A stretch of DNA of 64,000 bases from Cupriavidus necator N-1 (GTDB lineage Bacteria; Pseudomonadota; Gammaproteobacteria; Burkholderiales; Burkholderiaceae). Numbering within the stretch: the stretch's first letter is position 1; each line of letters starts with the position of its first letter. The position numbers were made by a program, and so were the translations under genes. The stretch is from NCBI RefSeq assembly GCF_000219215.1, contig NC_015726.1, forward strand, positions 1,302,001 to 1,366,000, in the 5' to 3' direction. Positions 1-8,874 of this stretch are shown here, one piece after another. Under the pieces are notes generated by a model. That model was not told the origin of the DNA. It did no database searches and was given only the letters and a program-made list of their open reading frames with translations.

Positions 1-268
1 AGTCGAAGGACTGCTCGCCGTGCAGGATGCGGTCCGGCCGGATGCCGAGTTCCTGGCGCCAGGCGCTGGGCGGCTGCGTCAGTTCGAGCGAGAACAGGAA
101 GGTCGGCGGCAGCGGCAGGCCCGGGTGGCCGGCGTCGCGCGCGGCGGCCTCGTCGATATAGACCGGGTCGGTCTGGCCGGTGGCCTTGGCGAAAAAGCGC
201 AGCTGGCTGGCCGGCGCGGAGGTGCGGAAGTCCGCAATCACCCGGCCGATATGTTTCTTGTCGATCAT
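1..268 (-). CDS. MaoC-like (FAS1-type) dehydratase, N-terminal part, cut by window edge
   Basis: Reverse-strand frame running off the left edge, 89 codons visible. The start ATG at 268 has an AGGAG 8-12 bases upstream. The visible residues (MIDKKHIGRVIADF, then FAKATGQTDPVYID, then HPGLPLPPTFLFSLE) match the N-terminal hot-dog half of MaoC_dehydrat_N proteins, which hydrate enoyl-CoA or dehydrate 3-hydroxyacyl-CoA. It lies 26 bases downstream of the thiolase on the same strand, so it is probably the third gene of an operon with the acyl-CoA dehydrogenase and thiolase, supplying the hydratase step. The catalytic half would lie outside the window, so activity cannot be judged. Confidence 0.75.
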   Translation of the reverse strand, partial: MIDKKHIGRVIADFRTSAPASQLRFFAKATGQTDPVYIDEAAARDAGHPGLPLPPTFLFSLELTQPPSAWRQELGIRPDRILHGEQSFD

Positions 269-294
269 GGATGGGCTCCTGTGTCGGGGTGTGC

Positions 295-1482
295 TCAGGC
301 GTGCTTCTGGTACAGCGTGACCACGCAGGCGCCGCCCAGGCCGAGGTTGTGCGTCAGGGCCAGGCGTGCGCCTTCGACCTGGCGCTGGTCGGCGGTGCCG
401 CGCAACTGCTGGACCATCTCGTAGCATTGCGCCAGGCCGGTGGCGCCCAGCGGGTGGCCCTTGGACAGCAGGCCGCCCGACGGGTTGACCACCCACTTGC
501 CGCCGTAGGTGTTGTCGCCGTCGTTGACCAGCTTCTCGGCGCCGCCTTCCGGGCACAGGCCGAGGCCTTCATAGGTCAGCAGCTCGTTCTGCGCGAAGCA
601 GTCATGCAGTTCGATCACGTCGATGTCCTGCGGGCCGACGCCGGCCTGCTCATACACCTGCTGCGAGCCTTCGCGCGTCATGTCGAAGCCGACCACGCGG
701 ATCATGTCGCGTGCGTCGTAGGCGCTGGGGCGGTCGGTGGTCAGCGACTGGCCAGCGATCAGCACGTCAGTCTTCAGGCCCTTCTTGCGGGCGAATTCCT
801 CCGACACCACGATGGCGGCGGCGGCGCCGCAGGTTGGCGGGCAGGCCATCAGGCGCGTCAGCACGCCTTCCCACAGCGCCGGCGCGGCCAGCACGTCCTC
901 GGTGGTCAGCACGTTGCGGAACACGGCCAGCGGGTTGTTGGCGGCGTGGCGGCTGGCCTTGGCGCGGATCCTGGCGAAGGTTTCGAGCTTCGTGCCGTAC
1001 TTTTCCATATGGGCCTTGCCGGCGCCCGAGAACTGGCGGATGGCATTGGGTAGGTCCTTGCGGTCGACCAGTTCGTCCACCAGGCCGATGGCGCGCTCCA
1101 GCGCCGGGGCGCGGTCGTCCCAGCGCGACTTTAGCGCGCCGGGCTGCATGAATTCGAAGCCGACAGCGAGCGCGCAGTCCACCGCGCCGCTCTGCACCGC
1201 CTGGCGCGCCAGGAACAGCGCCGACGAGCCGGTGGCGCAGTTGTTGTTCACGTTGATGACAGGGATGCCGGTCATGCCGACCTGGTACAGCGCCTTCTGG
1301 CCGCAGGTCGAGTCGCCGTACACGTAGCCGGCGTAGGCCTGCTGCACGTCCTCATAGCCGAGGCCGGCGTCTTCCAGCGCCTGGCGCACGGCGGTTGCGC
1401 CCATCACGTCATAGGTGTCGCTGCTGCCCGGCTTCTTGAACGGGATCATGCCGGCGCCGGCGACGAAAACCTTGCGAGTCAT
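295..1482 (-). CDS. thiolase-family acetyl-CoA acyltransferase (SCP-x-like)
   Basis: A 395-residue thiolase of the lipid-transfer/SCP-x branch, which cleaves 3-ketoacyl-CoA with CoA. The nucleophilic cysteine is present at about residue 82 (NNNCATGSS). The C-terminal half has the HDCFAQNE segment, the GHPLGATGLAQ histidine motif and a final NLGLGGACVVTLY, so both catalytic regions look intact. It starts at ATG 1482, 38 bases after the acyl-CoA dehydrogenase stop, and precedes the MaoC-like gene; together they form a short beta-oxidation-like operon. The substrate is not evident. The length suits the family (about 390). Confidence 0.88.
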   Translation of the reverse strand: MTRKVFVAGAGMIPFKKPGSSDTYDVMGATAVRQALEDAGLGYEDVQQAYAGYVYGDSTCGQKALYQVGMTGIPVINVNNNCATGSSALFLARQAVQSGAVDCALAVGFEFMQPGALKSRWDDRAPALERAIGLVDELVDRKDLPNAIRQFSGAGKAHMEKYGTKLETFARIRAKASRHAANNPLAVFRNVLTTEDVLAAPALWEGVLTRLMACPPTCGAAAAIVVSEEFARKKGLKTDVLIAGQSLTTDRPSAYDARDMIRVVGFDMTREGSQQVYEQAGVGPQDIDVIELHDCFAQNELLTYEGLGLCPEGGAEKLVNDGDNTYGGKWVVNPSGGLLSKGHPLGATGLAQCYEMVQQLRGTADQRQVEGARLALTHNLGLGGACVVTLYQKHA

Positions 1483-1520
1483 GTGTGTGCTCCGATGAGT
1501 GTTTGTCTTGGGATCAGTGC

Positions 1521-2660
1521 TTACAGCTTGCGCGCGATCAGATCGCGCATCACTTCGCTGGTGCCGCCGTAGATGCGGGTCACGCGCATGTCGGCAAAGG
1601 CGCGCGCCACCGGGTACTCCATCATGTAGCCGTAGCCGCCGTGCAGTTGCACCATCTGGTCCAGAGCGGTGCCCAGCACTTCGGTCGCATGGAGCTTGGC
1701 GATGGCCGCTTCTTCCAGCGTCAGGCGGCGGCGGATGTGCTCGCCGAGGTAGTGGTCGACCAGCAGCCGCACTGAGATCGCCTGCGTCTTGATGTCGGCC
1801 AGCTTGAACTTGGTGTTCTGGAAGTCCCAGACGGTCTGGTTGAAGGCCTTGCGGTCCTTGACGTAGGCCAGCGTGTGTTCCAGGCAGACCTCCAGCTTGG
1901 CGGCGGCGCTGACCGCGATTGACAGGCGCTCCTGCGGCAGCTCGGCCATCAGGTAGCCAAAGCCCTTGCCTTCCTCGCCCAGCAGGTTTGCCACCGGCAC
2001 GCGCACGTTGTCGAAGAACAACTCGGCGGTGTCCTGCGCGTGCTGGCCGACCTTGTCCAGCTTGCGGCCGCGGCGGAAGCCCTCGCGGTCGGCTTCCACC
2101 ACGATCAGGCTGACGCCGCGCGCGCCGGCGGCCGGGTCGGTCTTGCAGACCATGATGATCAGGTCGGCGTTCAGGCCGTTGCTGATGAAGGTCTTGCTGC
2201 CGTTGATCACGTACTCGTCGCCATCGCGGATGGCGGTGGTGCGGATCGCCTTGAGGTCGCTGCCGGTGCCCGGCTCGGTCATGCCGATGGCCAGGATGCT
2301 CTCGCCGGAGCAGACCTTGGGCAGCCAGCGCTGCTTCTGTTCCTCGTTGCCGATGCGGGCGATATACGGCGCGATGATGTCGGAGTGCACGCCGAAGCCG
2401 ACCCCGCTCAGGCCGGCGCGGGCATACTCTTCGGCATAGATCGCGGAATGGCCAAAGTCACCGCCGCCACCGCCGTACTCGGTCGGCAGCGTCACGCACA
2501 GCAGGCCTTCGCGGCCGGCCTTGAGCCAGGTCTCGCGGTCGACCTTGCCGGCTTTGTCCCATTCGGCTTGCCTGGGCAGGCATTCGCGTTCCAGGAAGCG
2601 GCGCACGGTGGTGCGGAACATCTCGTGGTCGTCACGATAGATGCTGCGGTTGATTTCCAT
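1521..2660 (-). CDS. acyl-CoA dehydrogenase
   Basis: A 379-residue flavoprotein of the acyl-CoA dehydrogenase family, which introduces the alpha,beta double bond into an acyl-CoA and passes electrons to ETF. Visible motifs: MTEPGTGSDLKAIRT (FAD/substrate contact), GLNADLIIMVCKTDP, QERLSIAVSAAAK, and a C-terminal LHGGYGYMMEYPVAR followed by RIYGGTSEVMRDLIAR, where the Glu of GGTSE is the usual catalytic base position. It is first in a reverse-strand operon with the thiolase and MaoC-like genes. The 196 bases upstream hold a 17-bp dyad at 2759-2775. The ETF-ubiquinone oxidoreductase at 38 kb could take its electrons. Confidence 0.9.
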   Translation of the reverse strand: MEINRSIYRDDHEMFRTTVRRFLERECLPRQAEWDKAGKVDRETWLKAGREGLLCVTLPTEYGGGGGDFGHSAIYAEEYARAGLSGVGFGVHSDIIAPYIARIGNEEQKQRWLPKVCSGESILAIGMTEPGTGSDLKAIRTTAIRDGDEYVINGSKTFISNGLNADLIIMVCKTDPAAGARGVSLIVVEADREGFRRGRKLDKVGQHAQDTAELFFDNVRVPVANLLGEEGKGFGYLMAELPQERLSIAVSAAAKLEVCLEHTLAYVKDRKAFNQTVWDFQNTKFKLADIKTQAISVRLLVDHYLGEHIRRRLTLEEAAIAKLHATEVLGTALDQMVQLHGGYGYMMEYPVARAFADMRVTRIYGGTSEVMRDLIARKL

Positions 2661-2758
2661 TGAGTACTCCGGATGTCGGTCTGCGGGAGGTAGCCTCAGC
2701 CCAGCAATGCGGCCGTTGGTATGGCGCTAAGGTACCGGGGAGGAGGGGGCCGCGAACA

Positions 2759-2775
2759 CCACCCGCATCAGGTGG
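2759..2775. promoter_or_regulatory. 17-bp dyad, site A (CCACCCG-CAT-CAGGTGG)
   Basis: Inverted repeat with 7-base arms (one mismatch) and a 3-base spacer, 99 bases before the acyl-CoA dehydrogenase start. Near-identical dyads occur at 5882-5898, 11341-11357 and 31696-31712. A weak -10-like TACCTT on the reverse strand lies about 35 bases downstream of the centre. An activator site for one of the adjacent MalT-type regulators is an inference. Confidence 0.5.
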
Positions 2776-2856
2776 CCGGAGACAGCAAAGAGGGGGCCGT
2801 GCTTGGGTCGCGCGGCCTTGGGGGGAGGGAGAGGGGGAGAGGGGGCGGCCGCGCCG

Positions 2857-5547
2857 TCAGTGCGGCACGTCAGGCGGCTGGGCGCCGCCGGCCTGGTCCA
2901 GCTCGCGGTCGCGGGCGCGGGCCACGGCCTCGTCGCGGCTGCTGACGCCCAGCTTGCGGAAGATGTTGCGCAAGTGCCATTTCACCGTCTCCGGCGACAG
3001 ACCCAGGCTACGTGCGATCTTCTTGTTGGGCAGGGCCTGGCCGAGCAGGCGCACGACATCGGCTTCGCGGTCGCTCAGTTGCTCAAAGCGCGCATCGGCC
3101 CGGGCCGGGCTGCCGGCGGGCGCGGCAGCCGCGGCGGTGCCGGCTTCTGTGGCTCGCGGCGGCACGGTGGCCTGCAGCCGTTCGACATAGAAGGCCAGCA
3201 CCGGGTCCAGCGTGGTGTTCGCGGCCACGCGCACGATCTGGCCGAGTGCGCCGGGGCAGGCATCGATCACGCTACGCATCAGGCCGAGCCGGTGGCCCCG
3301 GCGCAACCCTTCCAGTACATGCGCGCGTGCCGCCTCGGCGTCGCCGCGGCGCGATGCCACCACGGCCGCCAGCATGTGCATCTGCGCCACGTGGCGTTGC
3401 CAGCCGCGCGCCTCGCAGTACGCGATCAGCGCTGCGGTGCGGGCCTCGGCCCCGCACATGTCGTCATGCGCCAGGCTGAGCAGCAGGTGGGCGCGCTCGT
3501 TCACCATGTGGATGGCGTCCAGCGAGCCGCGCGGCGCGTTGCGATGGCGCGCGGCAATGGCGTCCAGGCGCGCCAGCGCCGCCTCGGCGGCAGCGATGTC
3601 GCCGCTGGCCAGGTGCAGCCGGATCTGGTTGGCCAGGCTCTGCGCCACCAGCCGGTCCAGGCGCAGTTGCGTGCCGTAGTCTTCCAGCCGCTCCAGCTGC
3701 GCGAAGGCATCGAGCCGGTGGCCGCAGATCCAGTGCGCGGCTGCCAGCACGGTGTGCACCCGCAGCACCGAGTCGGGGATCGATACCCGTTCGAGCACGT
3801 CGACCCGGTCTTCCAGCAGCCGGCGCGCGGCCTCCAGGTCGTTCTGCTCATACAGCGCCTCGCCCAGCAGGGCTGCGGCAAAGTACTCCGGCTCGGCGCC
3901 GGCGCCGCCGTGGCCCGCTTGCTCGACTTCGCGCAGCACGTCGCGGGCGACGCGCTCGGCCTGGATCATGTTGCCTTCCAGCGCATGGCTGAAGCCGATC
4001 ATGCAGCGCCCGTTGAGCATGCCGCTGGCGGTGCCCAGCAGCGGCACGCCGTCGATCACCAGCGGCGGTGCCTCGGTCTGGATGCGGCGGGCGCGCTCGT
4101 AGTCGCCCAGGTGCATATAGAGCCACGACAGCAGGTTGTTGCGCGAGCCGATAAACAGCGCCGGCATGTCGGCGGGCGCGCTCTCGATCTGCGGCAGCAG
4201 CGCCAGCGCGCCCTGGCTGTCGTCGCGCAGCAGCACCAGGGAAAAGCGCAGCAGCGCCAGCCGGTAGCGCAGCGAGGCGTCGCCCGGCGGGATGTCGGCT
4301 TCGAGCCGGTCCGCGGCCGCGGCGCACGCGTCCAGGTCGCGCGAGAACATCTGTGTGCGCAGTGCCAGCAGGCGCAGTTCGGGGCGCGACTGCACCTGGT
4401 CGGCGGGGATGGTGCGCAGCAGCCCGAGCGCCTTGCGCACCTCGCCGCGCATGATCAGGGTGTCGGCAAAGCGCTGCACCAGGTCGGCGGCGGTGTCGGC
4501 ATCGCCGGCCAGAACCGCGTGGCGCACGGCTTCTTCCAGCATGCGATGGTCGCGGAACCAGCGCCACGCCGCCGCGTGCACGGCGCGCTGCTGGGCCTCG
4601 CTGCGCGAGCGGAAACGCTGGGCCAGGGTTTCGCGCAGCAGCGGATGCAGCCGGTACCAGGATTCGCGCTCGGGGCCCTGCGCCGGGGTAATGAAGAGGT
4701 TCTCCTGTTCCAGCCGCGCCAGCAGCGCCAGAATCTCGCCTTCACCCAGCGCCTGCTCGCCCAGGGCCTCGCACAGCGACGCGGTGAAGCGTTCGCACGC
4801 GGCGGCACGCACCAGCAGCTCGGCTTCGTCCGGCGCCAGGCGCGACAGCACCTCGCGTTCGAAATACTCGGCGAAGGCGCCAGCATCCTGCACGCTGGCC
4901 TGCACGAAGCCGGTGGCAAAGGTGAGGCCGCTGGCGTTGGCCTTCTTGCGTTTCCAGTGCGCGGCAAAGAGCTGCAGGCCGGCCACCCAGCCGTCGGTCA
5001 GCTCGTGCAGCATGCGCGCATCGCGCGGGCTGATCTCGCCCAGCTGGGCGCGCAGGAAATGCTGCGATTCAGCAAGCGTGAAGCGCAGGTCGCGCTGGTC
5101 CAGCTCCAGCAGCATGCCCTGGTCGCGCAGGCGCCCGAGCGACAGTGGCAGCGCCACGCGCGAGGCCAGCACCACATGGAAATTGGCCGGGGCATAGTCG
5201 AGCAGCCACTGCAGCGGCTCCAGCACGCGCGGCGCCGTCAGGTGGTGCATGTCGTCGAGCACCAGCGTCACGTCGCGCGGGTGGGCAGCAATGCCGCGCA
5301 CCAGCGCGATGATGGCGCGCTCGACGGCTTCGTCGTCCGTGCCGCGGTCGGCCAGCATCATGGCTTCGCGCGTCAGCGCGGGGCTGACCTCGGACAGGCA
5401 GCCGAGCAGGCGGTCCAGCCAGCGCTGGCGCTCGTTGTCGGCCGGCTCCAGCGTCAGCGCGGCCATGTCAAAGCCGAGCGCCAGCAGGTCCAGCCGCCAT
5501 GCGGTCAGCAGCGCGGTCTTGCCGTAGCCGGCCGGGCCCTGCAGCAC
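2857..5547 (-). CDS. MalT-type LuxR transcriptional regulator (frame break near the 5' end)
   Basis: Large STAND-class regulator. The continuous frame gives 896 residues: Walker A ([13 protein letters not shown]) at the very start, Walker B ([11 protein letters not shown]), a long helical-repeat middle, and a C-terminal LuxR helix-turn-helix ([14 protein letters not shown]... [11 protein letters not shown]). The frame begins right at the P-loop, whereas relatives carry about 40 residues before it. Those residues are present in another frame: ATG at 5708 opens MPQTPANPP... ending VARERLLAQ, and one missing base near 5572-5580 would join it to [12 protein letters not shown]. So the natural gene is probably 2857-5708, carrying either a real frameshift or a sequence error. 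It is divergent from a second regulator of the same class and probably senses a small inducer. Confidence 0.8.
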   Translation of the reverse strand: MLQGPAGYGKTALLTAWRLDLLALGFDMAALTLEPADNERQRWLDRLLGCLSEVSPALTREAMMLADRGTDDEAVERAIIALVRGIAAHPRDVTLVLDDMHHLTAPRVLEPLQWLLDYAPANFHVVLASRVALPLSLGRLRDQGMLLELDQRDLRFTLAESQHFLRAQLGEISPRDARMLHELTDGWVAGLQLFAAHWKRKKANASGLTFATGFVQASVQDAGAFAEYFEREVLSRLAPDEAELLVRAAACERFTASLCEALGEQALGEGEILALLARLEQENLFITPAQGPERESWYRLHPLLRETLAQRFRSRSEAQQRAVHAAAWRWFRDHRMLEEAVRHAVLAGDADTAADLVQRFADTLIMRGEVRKALGLLRTIPADQVQSRPELRLLALRTQMFSRDLDACAAAADRLEADIPPGDASLRYRLALLRFSLVLLRDDSQGALALLPQIESAPADMPALFIGSRNNLLSWLYMHLGDYERARRIQTEAPPLVIDGVPLLGTASGMLNGRCMIGFSHALEGNMIQAERVARDVLREVEQAGHGGAGAEPEYFAAALLGEALYEQNDLEAARRLLEDRVDVLERVSIPDSVLRVHTVLAAAHWICGHRLDAFAQLERLEDYGTQLRLDRLVAQSLANQIRLHLASGDIAAAEAALARLDAIAARHRNAPRGSLDAIHMVNERAHLLLSLAHDDMCGAEARTAALIAYCEARGWQRHVAQMHMLAAVVASRRGDAEAARAHVLEGLRRGHRLGLMRSVIDACPGALGQIVRVAANTTLDPVLAFYVERLQATVPPRATEAGTAAAAAPAGSPARADARFEQLSDREADVVRLLGQALPNKKIARSLGLSPETVKWHLRNIFRKLGVSSRDEAVARARDRELDQAGGAQPPDVPH

Positions 5548-5708
5548 GATGCAGCGCCGGCGCCGCGCGTCGGTCGCTGCGCCAGCAGGCGCTCGCGCGC
5601 GACCACGCGCGCCGCGCTGCGCAGCGAGGCCGGGCGGGACGGCTGCGAGACTGGCGCGGCGGGCTGGCTACGGGGAGCGGCTGGCGGATTGGCTGGCGTC
5701 TGGGGCAT

Positions 5709-6063
5709 GGGCGAGGCAGGACGGTGCAGGTGAGGTGCGGAGGAAATGCGGGCGAGGCAGCGCGATGCCGGGCAAAGGCGGCACGTTGTCGCGATTGTAC
5801 TGGCAGACGCGGCGCGGCGGCCAAGCCACGCCTGGCCAGCTGTCCGGGTGGCCAGGGTGAGACGCGCACAGCACCCGCAGGCCACCCGGAACAGGTGGGG
5901 AAGGGTTTGCCGGGTGTCCGGCCACAAGGCGTCGCCTTATATTCGCGCAGCGGCAAGCCCGCCGGCGAAGCGCGTGCCTTTTCATGCCTGCACGCCTTCG
6001 CCCCTTCATTGTCTTGCCGCTTCGTCCCTTTGTCCCGCTTCAATTGCGCACCGCTGGACGCCC
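5709..6063. promoter_or_regulatory. divergent regulatory region between the two MalT-type regulators
   Basis: No gene is seen here. On the forward strand a TATATT at 5938-5943 could be a -10 for the regulator starting at 6064. On the reverse strand TACAAT (5796-5801) could serve the other regulator. A 17-bp dyad lies at 5882-5898, and a degenerate relative with a 2-base spacer (CCAGCTG-TC-CGGGTGG) at 5836-5851. The pattern suggests shared or cross-regulation of the two genes. Confidence 0.45.
5882..5898. promoter_or_regulatory. 17-bp dyad, site D (CCACCCG-GAA-CAGGTGG)
   Basis: Same arms as site A with a different 3-base spacer. It sits between the divergent regulators, its centre about 50 bases upstream of the candidate -10 at 5938. 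Autoregulation by one of the two regulators is the simplest reading, but that is inference. Confidence 0.5.
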
Positions 6064-8844
6064 ATGGAAACCATACATGCTGCCGTCGCGACCCGCCTCG
6101 TGCCGCCGCGCCAGAACCGGCGCGCGATCGCGCGCGAGATCCTGCTGCAGCGCCTGCACGACGCCAGGCATGGCCGGCTGGTATTGCTGACTGCGCCTGC
6201 CGGCTATGGCAAGACCACCGTCATGGCGCAATGGCGCCACCGCCTGCTGGCCGGCGGCGCGCGCGTGGCCTGGCTCACGCTCGCGCCGGAGGACGACGAC
6301 CTGGGACAGTTCTGCGCCAGCCTCGATGCCAGCCTGCGACAGGCTGGCATCCGCGTGTGCCGGCCCGGCCCGGAGTTCGGCTTCGACCCGGCGCACCCCA
6401 CCGCGTTGCTGCCCGCGTTCGTCGCGCTGCTGGACGGCGTGCCGGGCGAGGTCTACCTGATGCTGGACGGGCTCGACCGCCTGCGGCACCCGGCCACGCT
6501 GGCCTTCCTGCAGGGCGTGCTGAGCGCGCGCCTGCCGCACCTGCATATCGTCGCCGCGGCGCGCGGCGAGGCCGGGCTGGCCCTGGGCCGGCTGCGCGCC
6601 GGCGGAGAACTGGCCGAAGCCGGCCGCGCCGAGCTGGCCTTCAGCGTTGCCGAAACCCTGGCCTTCGTGGGCCAGCGCGTGGAAGGGCGCACCGCGCGCC
6701 GGGAGAGCTCGCAAGCCGCGGTCGACACGGCGGTGGTGCTGCAGGAAGTCACCGAGGGCTGGCCCGCCGGCCTGGAGCTGGTTGCCGCATCGCTGCGCAC
6801 GGGCCAGGAACCGGCGTGGCCGCATGCGCAATCTGCCGCCCTGCATGCCTACTGGCAGGAGGAGGTGACTGCCGGATTGCCGCCGGCGTTGCTGGACTTC
6901 ATGCGCTGTCTCGCGGTGCCGCGCCGCATCCATGCTGAGCTGGCCGCGCTGCTGGCCGGCTGCGCGCAGGCACCCGCGCGCCTTGCCGAGATCGCCGCGC
7001 GCAGCCTGTTCCTGGAGGCAGCCCCGCCCGAGCCGGATGAGGTTGCCGATGGGAGCGGGCAGGGCTGGTACCGCTTCCACCCGTTGTTCCGGGCGCACCT
7101 GCTGCATGAACTGGAGCACGGCACGGGTCCCGGGCCGCATGGACTGCCCGAGTTGCAGCGGCTGCACGGGCTTGCGTCCGCGTGGCTGGACCGTTGCGGC
7201 AAGCCGGCGGAGGCGATCGGACACGCGCTGTGCAGCGGCGACTTTGGCCGTGTGCTGGCGCTGGTGGAGGCCACCGCGGCCCACTTGCCCGGCGTCAGTC
7301 CGCTGCGGGACTTCCTGCAATGGGCCGACGGCATTGCACCCGCGCGGCTGGCGTTGCACCCGGCGCTGCTGCTGGCCTCGGCATGGGCATGCGTGGTATC
7401 GGTGCGGCCGCAGCACGCCGAGCACTGGATCCGGCGCTGGGAAGCCAGTGCCGGGCCCGGCGTGGATACCGTGGTGCACGCCACGATGATGCGCGCGACC
7501 ATTGCCGCGCAGCAGGACGACCACGCGCGGGTGCAGGTGCTGCTCGACAGCCTGCAGGGCAGGCCGCAGGGCAATCCCGCGCTCGAGCAGATCCGCATGA
7601 GCCTGGCGTTGCGCTACGGCACCCTGCTGGGCTGCCAGCCCCGCTCGCGTGCGCCATACCGCTGCGCGGCGCAGCCCGGCGACACCGAGATCGCGCTGAT
7701 GGGTGCCGGCACGCTGGCGCTGACGGCCTGGATCGAGGGCAACGCTTACGAGACACTGCGGCTCGGCACGGACGTGCTGGCGGCCGCGCAGCATGCCTAT
7801 GGGCGCCGCTCGATCGCGGCCAGCCTGTGCGCGGTGGCGGTGGCTGCAGCACTGTACGAGCAGGACCGCATCGCCGAAGCCAGCCAAGTGCTGGCGGGCC
7901 GGCTGCAGACGCTGCGCACCGGCACCCCGGACGTGCTGATCGAAGCGGCGCTGTGCCATGCGCGGCTGCAATGGCTGGCAGGCGCGCGCCATGAAGCCCT
8001 GGCGGAACTGGTGGAAGCCGAAGCCATGTTCCACCGCCGCGGCCTGCCGCGCGGGGTGGCGCGCGTGGCGGCCGAGCGCCAGCGGCTGGCGCTGCTGGGC
8101 AAGGACCTGCGCCACGCGCAGCGGCTGCAGGCCTCGCTGGAGGAACTGGGCCGGCAAGATCCGGGCGATACACCGCGCGGCCAGGAAATCGCCGCTGTTG
8201 CGGCACTGGGCCGCGCACGGCTGGCGCTGGCGCAAGGCGAGCCCGCGCTGGCGCTTGCCGCGCTTGGCACCGTGCGCGGCCTGTACGTGGCTTCGATCCG
8301 GGAACCGCTGCTTGTGACTGTAGACCTGCTGCAGGCCACCGCGCTCGACGACCTCTATCGTCCCGATGAAGCGGCGCCGTATCTTGAAGCCGCGCTGGCA
8401 GCGGGCGAGCGGCTGGGGCTGGTGCGCACTTTCCTCGATGAAGGCGAACGTACCTTCGGCTTGCTGGCAGGCATGGCTGGCAGGGAGGACGGTGGCGCGG
8501 CGGGGCGCGGGGCTTACCTGGCGCGCCTGTGCGAGGCCGCCGCGATGACGGCGCCGCCGCCCGGGCCGGCCGAGCACAGTCCGGAGCCCGCCGCCGCGCC
8601 GGCTGCGTTGCCGGCCACGCTGCCGCCGGCCGACGTCGGCAAGGGCCGGCTGCTGACCCCGCGCGAGCGCGAGATCCTGGCGCTGCTGGAGCAGGCGATG
8701 TCGAACAAGCGCATTGCGCTGGTGCTCAACCTGAGCGTCGACACCGTCAAGTGGAACCTGCGGCAGATCTACGCCAAGCTCAACGTGTCGCGCCGCTACG
8801 ATGCCATCTTGGTGGCGCGCAGCGCGGCGCAGCGGCCGGGCTGA
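6064..8844 (+). CDS. MalT-type LuxR transcriptional regulator
   Basis: A 926-residue STAND/LuxR regulator. I chose ATG 6064 (METIHAAVATRLVPPR) because LVPPR...R..L about 40 residues before the P-loop is the usual start of this family; the frame is open further upstream, but in unlikely sequence. Walker A APAGYGKTT is at about residues 44-52, a Walker B-like VYLMLDGLDRL follows, then a helical-repeat sensor region and the C-terminal LuxR HTH (LTPREREILALLEQ... VDTVKWNLRQIYAKL). It is paired head-to-head with another regulator of the same type and surrounded by acyl-CoA catabolic genes, so control of those genes in response to a pathway metabolite is likely. Confidence 0.85.
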   Translation: METIHAAVATRLVPPRQNRRAIAREILLQRLHDARHGRLVLLTAPAGYGKTTVMAQWRHRLLAGGARVAWLTLAPEDDDLGQFCASLDASLRQAGIRVCRPGPEFGFDPAHPTALLPAFVALLDGVPGEVYLMLDGLDRLRHPATLAFLQGVLSARLPHLHIVAAARGEAGLALGRLRAGGELAEAGRAELAFSVAETLAFVGQRVEGRTARRESSQAAVDTAVVLQEVTEGWPAGLELVAASLRTGQEPAWPHAQSAALHAYWQEEVTAGLPPALLDFMRCLAVPRRIHAELAALLAGCAQAPARLAEIAARSLFLEAAPPEPDEVADGSGQGWYRFHPLFRAHLLHELEHGTGPGPHGLPELQRLHGLASAWLDRCGKPAEAIGHALCSGDFGRVLALVEATAAHLPGVSPLRDFLQWADGIAPARLALHPALLLASAWACVVSVRPQHAEHWIRRWEASAGPGVDTVVHATMMRATIAAQQDDHARVQVLLDSLQGRPQGNPALEQIRMSLALRYGTLLGCQPRSRAPYRCAAQPGDTEIALMGAGTLALTAWIEGNAYETLRLGTDVLAAAQHAYGRRSIAASLCAVAVAAALYEQDRIAEASQVLAGRLQTLRTGTPDVLIEAALCHARLQWLAGARHEALAELVEAEAMFHRRGLPRGVARVAAERQRLALLGKDLRHAQRLQASLEELGRQDPGDTPRGQEIAAVAALGRARLALAQGEPALALAALGTVRGLYVASIREPLLVTVDLLQATALDDLYRPDEAAPYLEAALAAGERLGLVRTFLDEGERTFGLLAGMAGREDGGAAGRGAYLARLCEAAAMTAPPPGPAEHSPEPAAAPAALPATLPPADVGKGRLLTPREREILALLEQAMSNKRIALVLNLSVDTVKWNLRQIYAKLNVSRRYDAILVARSAAQRPG

Positions 8845-8874
8845 CCGTACCGGCCACCCGGCCGCGCGCTGGCC

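Noticed and set aside
2857..5547. GTG 5547 as the true start of the first MalT-type regulator
   Set aside because: It falls at the P-loop itself; family members need the preceding segment, which is present in another frame.
2803..5733. Forward frame of 976 codons opposite the MalT-type regulator
   Set aside because: High-GC codon bias leaves the antisense strand open; the composition is His/Gln/Arg/Ala-rich without domains, while the reverse frame has clear Walker and HTH motifs.
6040..8577. Reverse frame of 845 codons opposite the second regulator
   Set aside because: Antisense shadow with biased composition; the forward frame has intact motifs from end to end.
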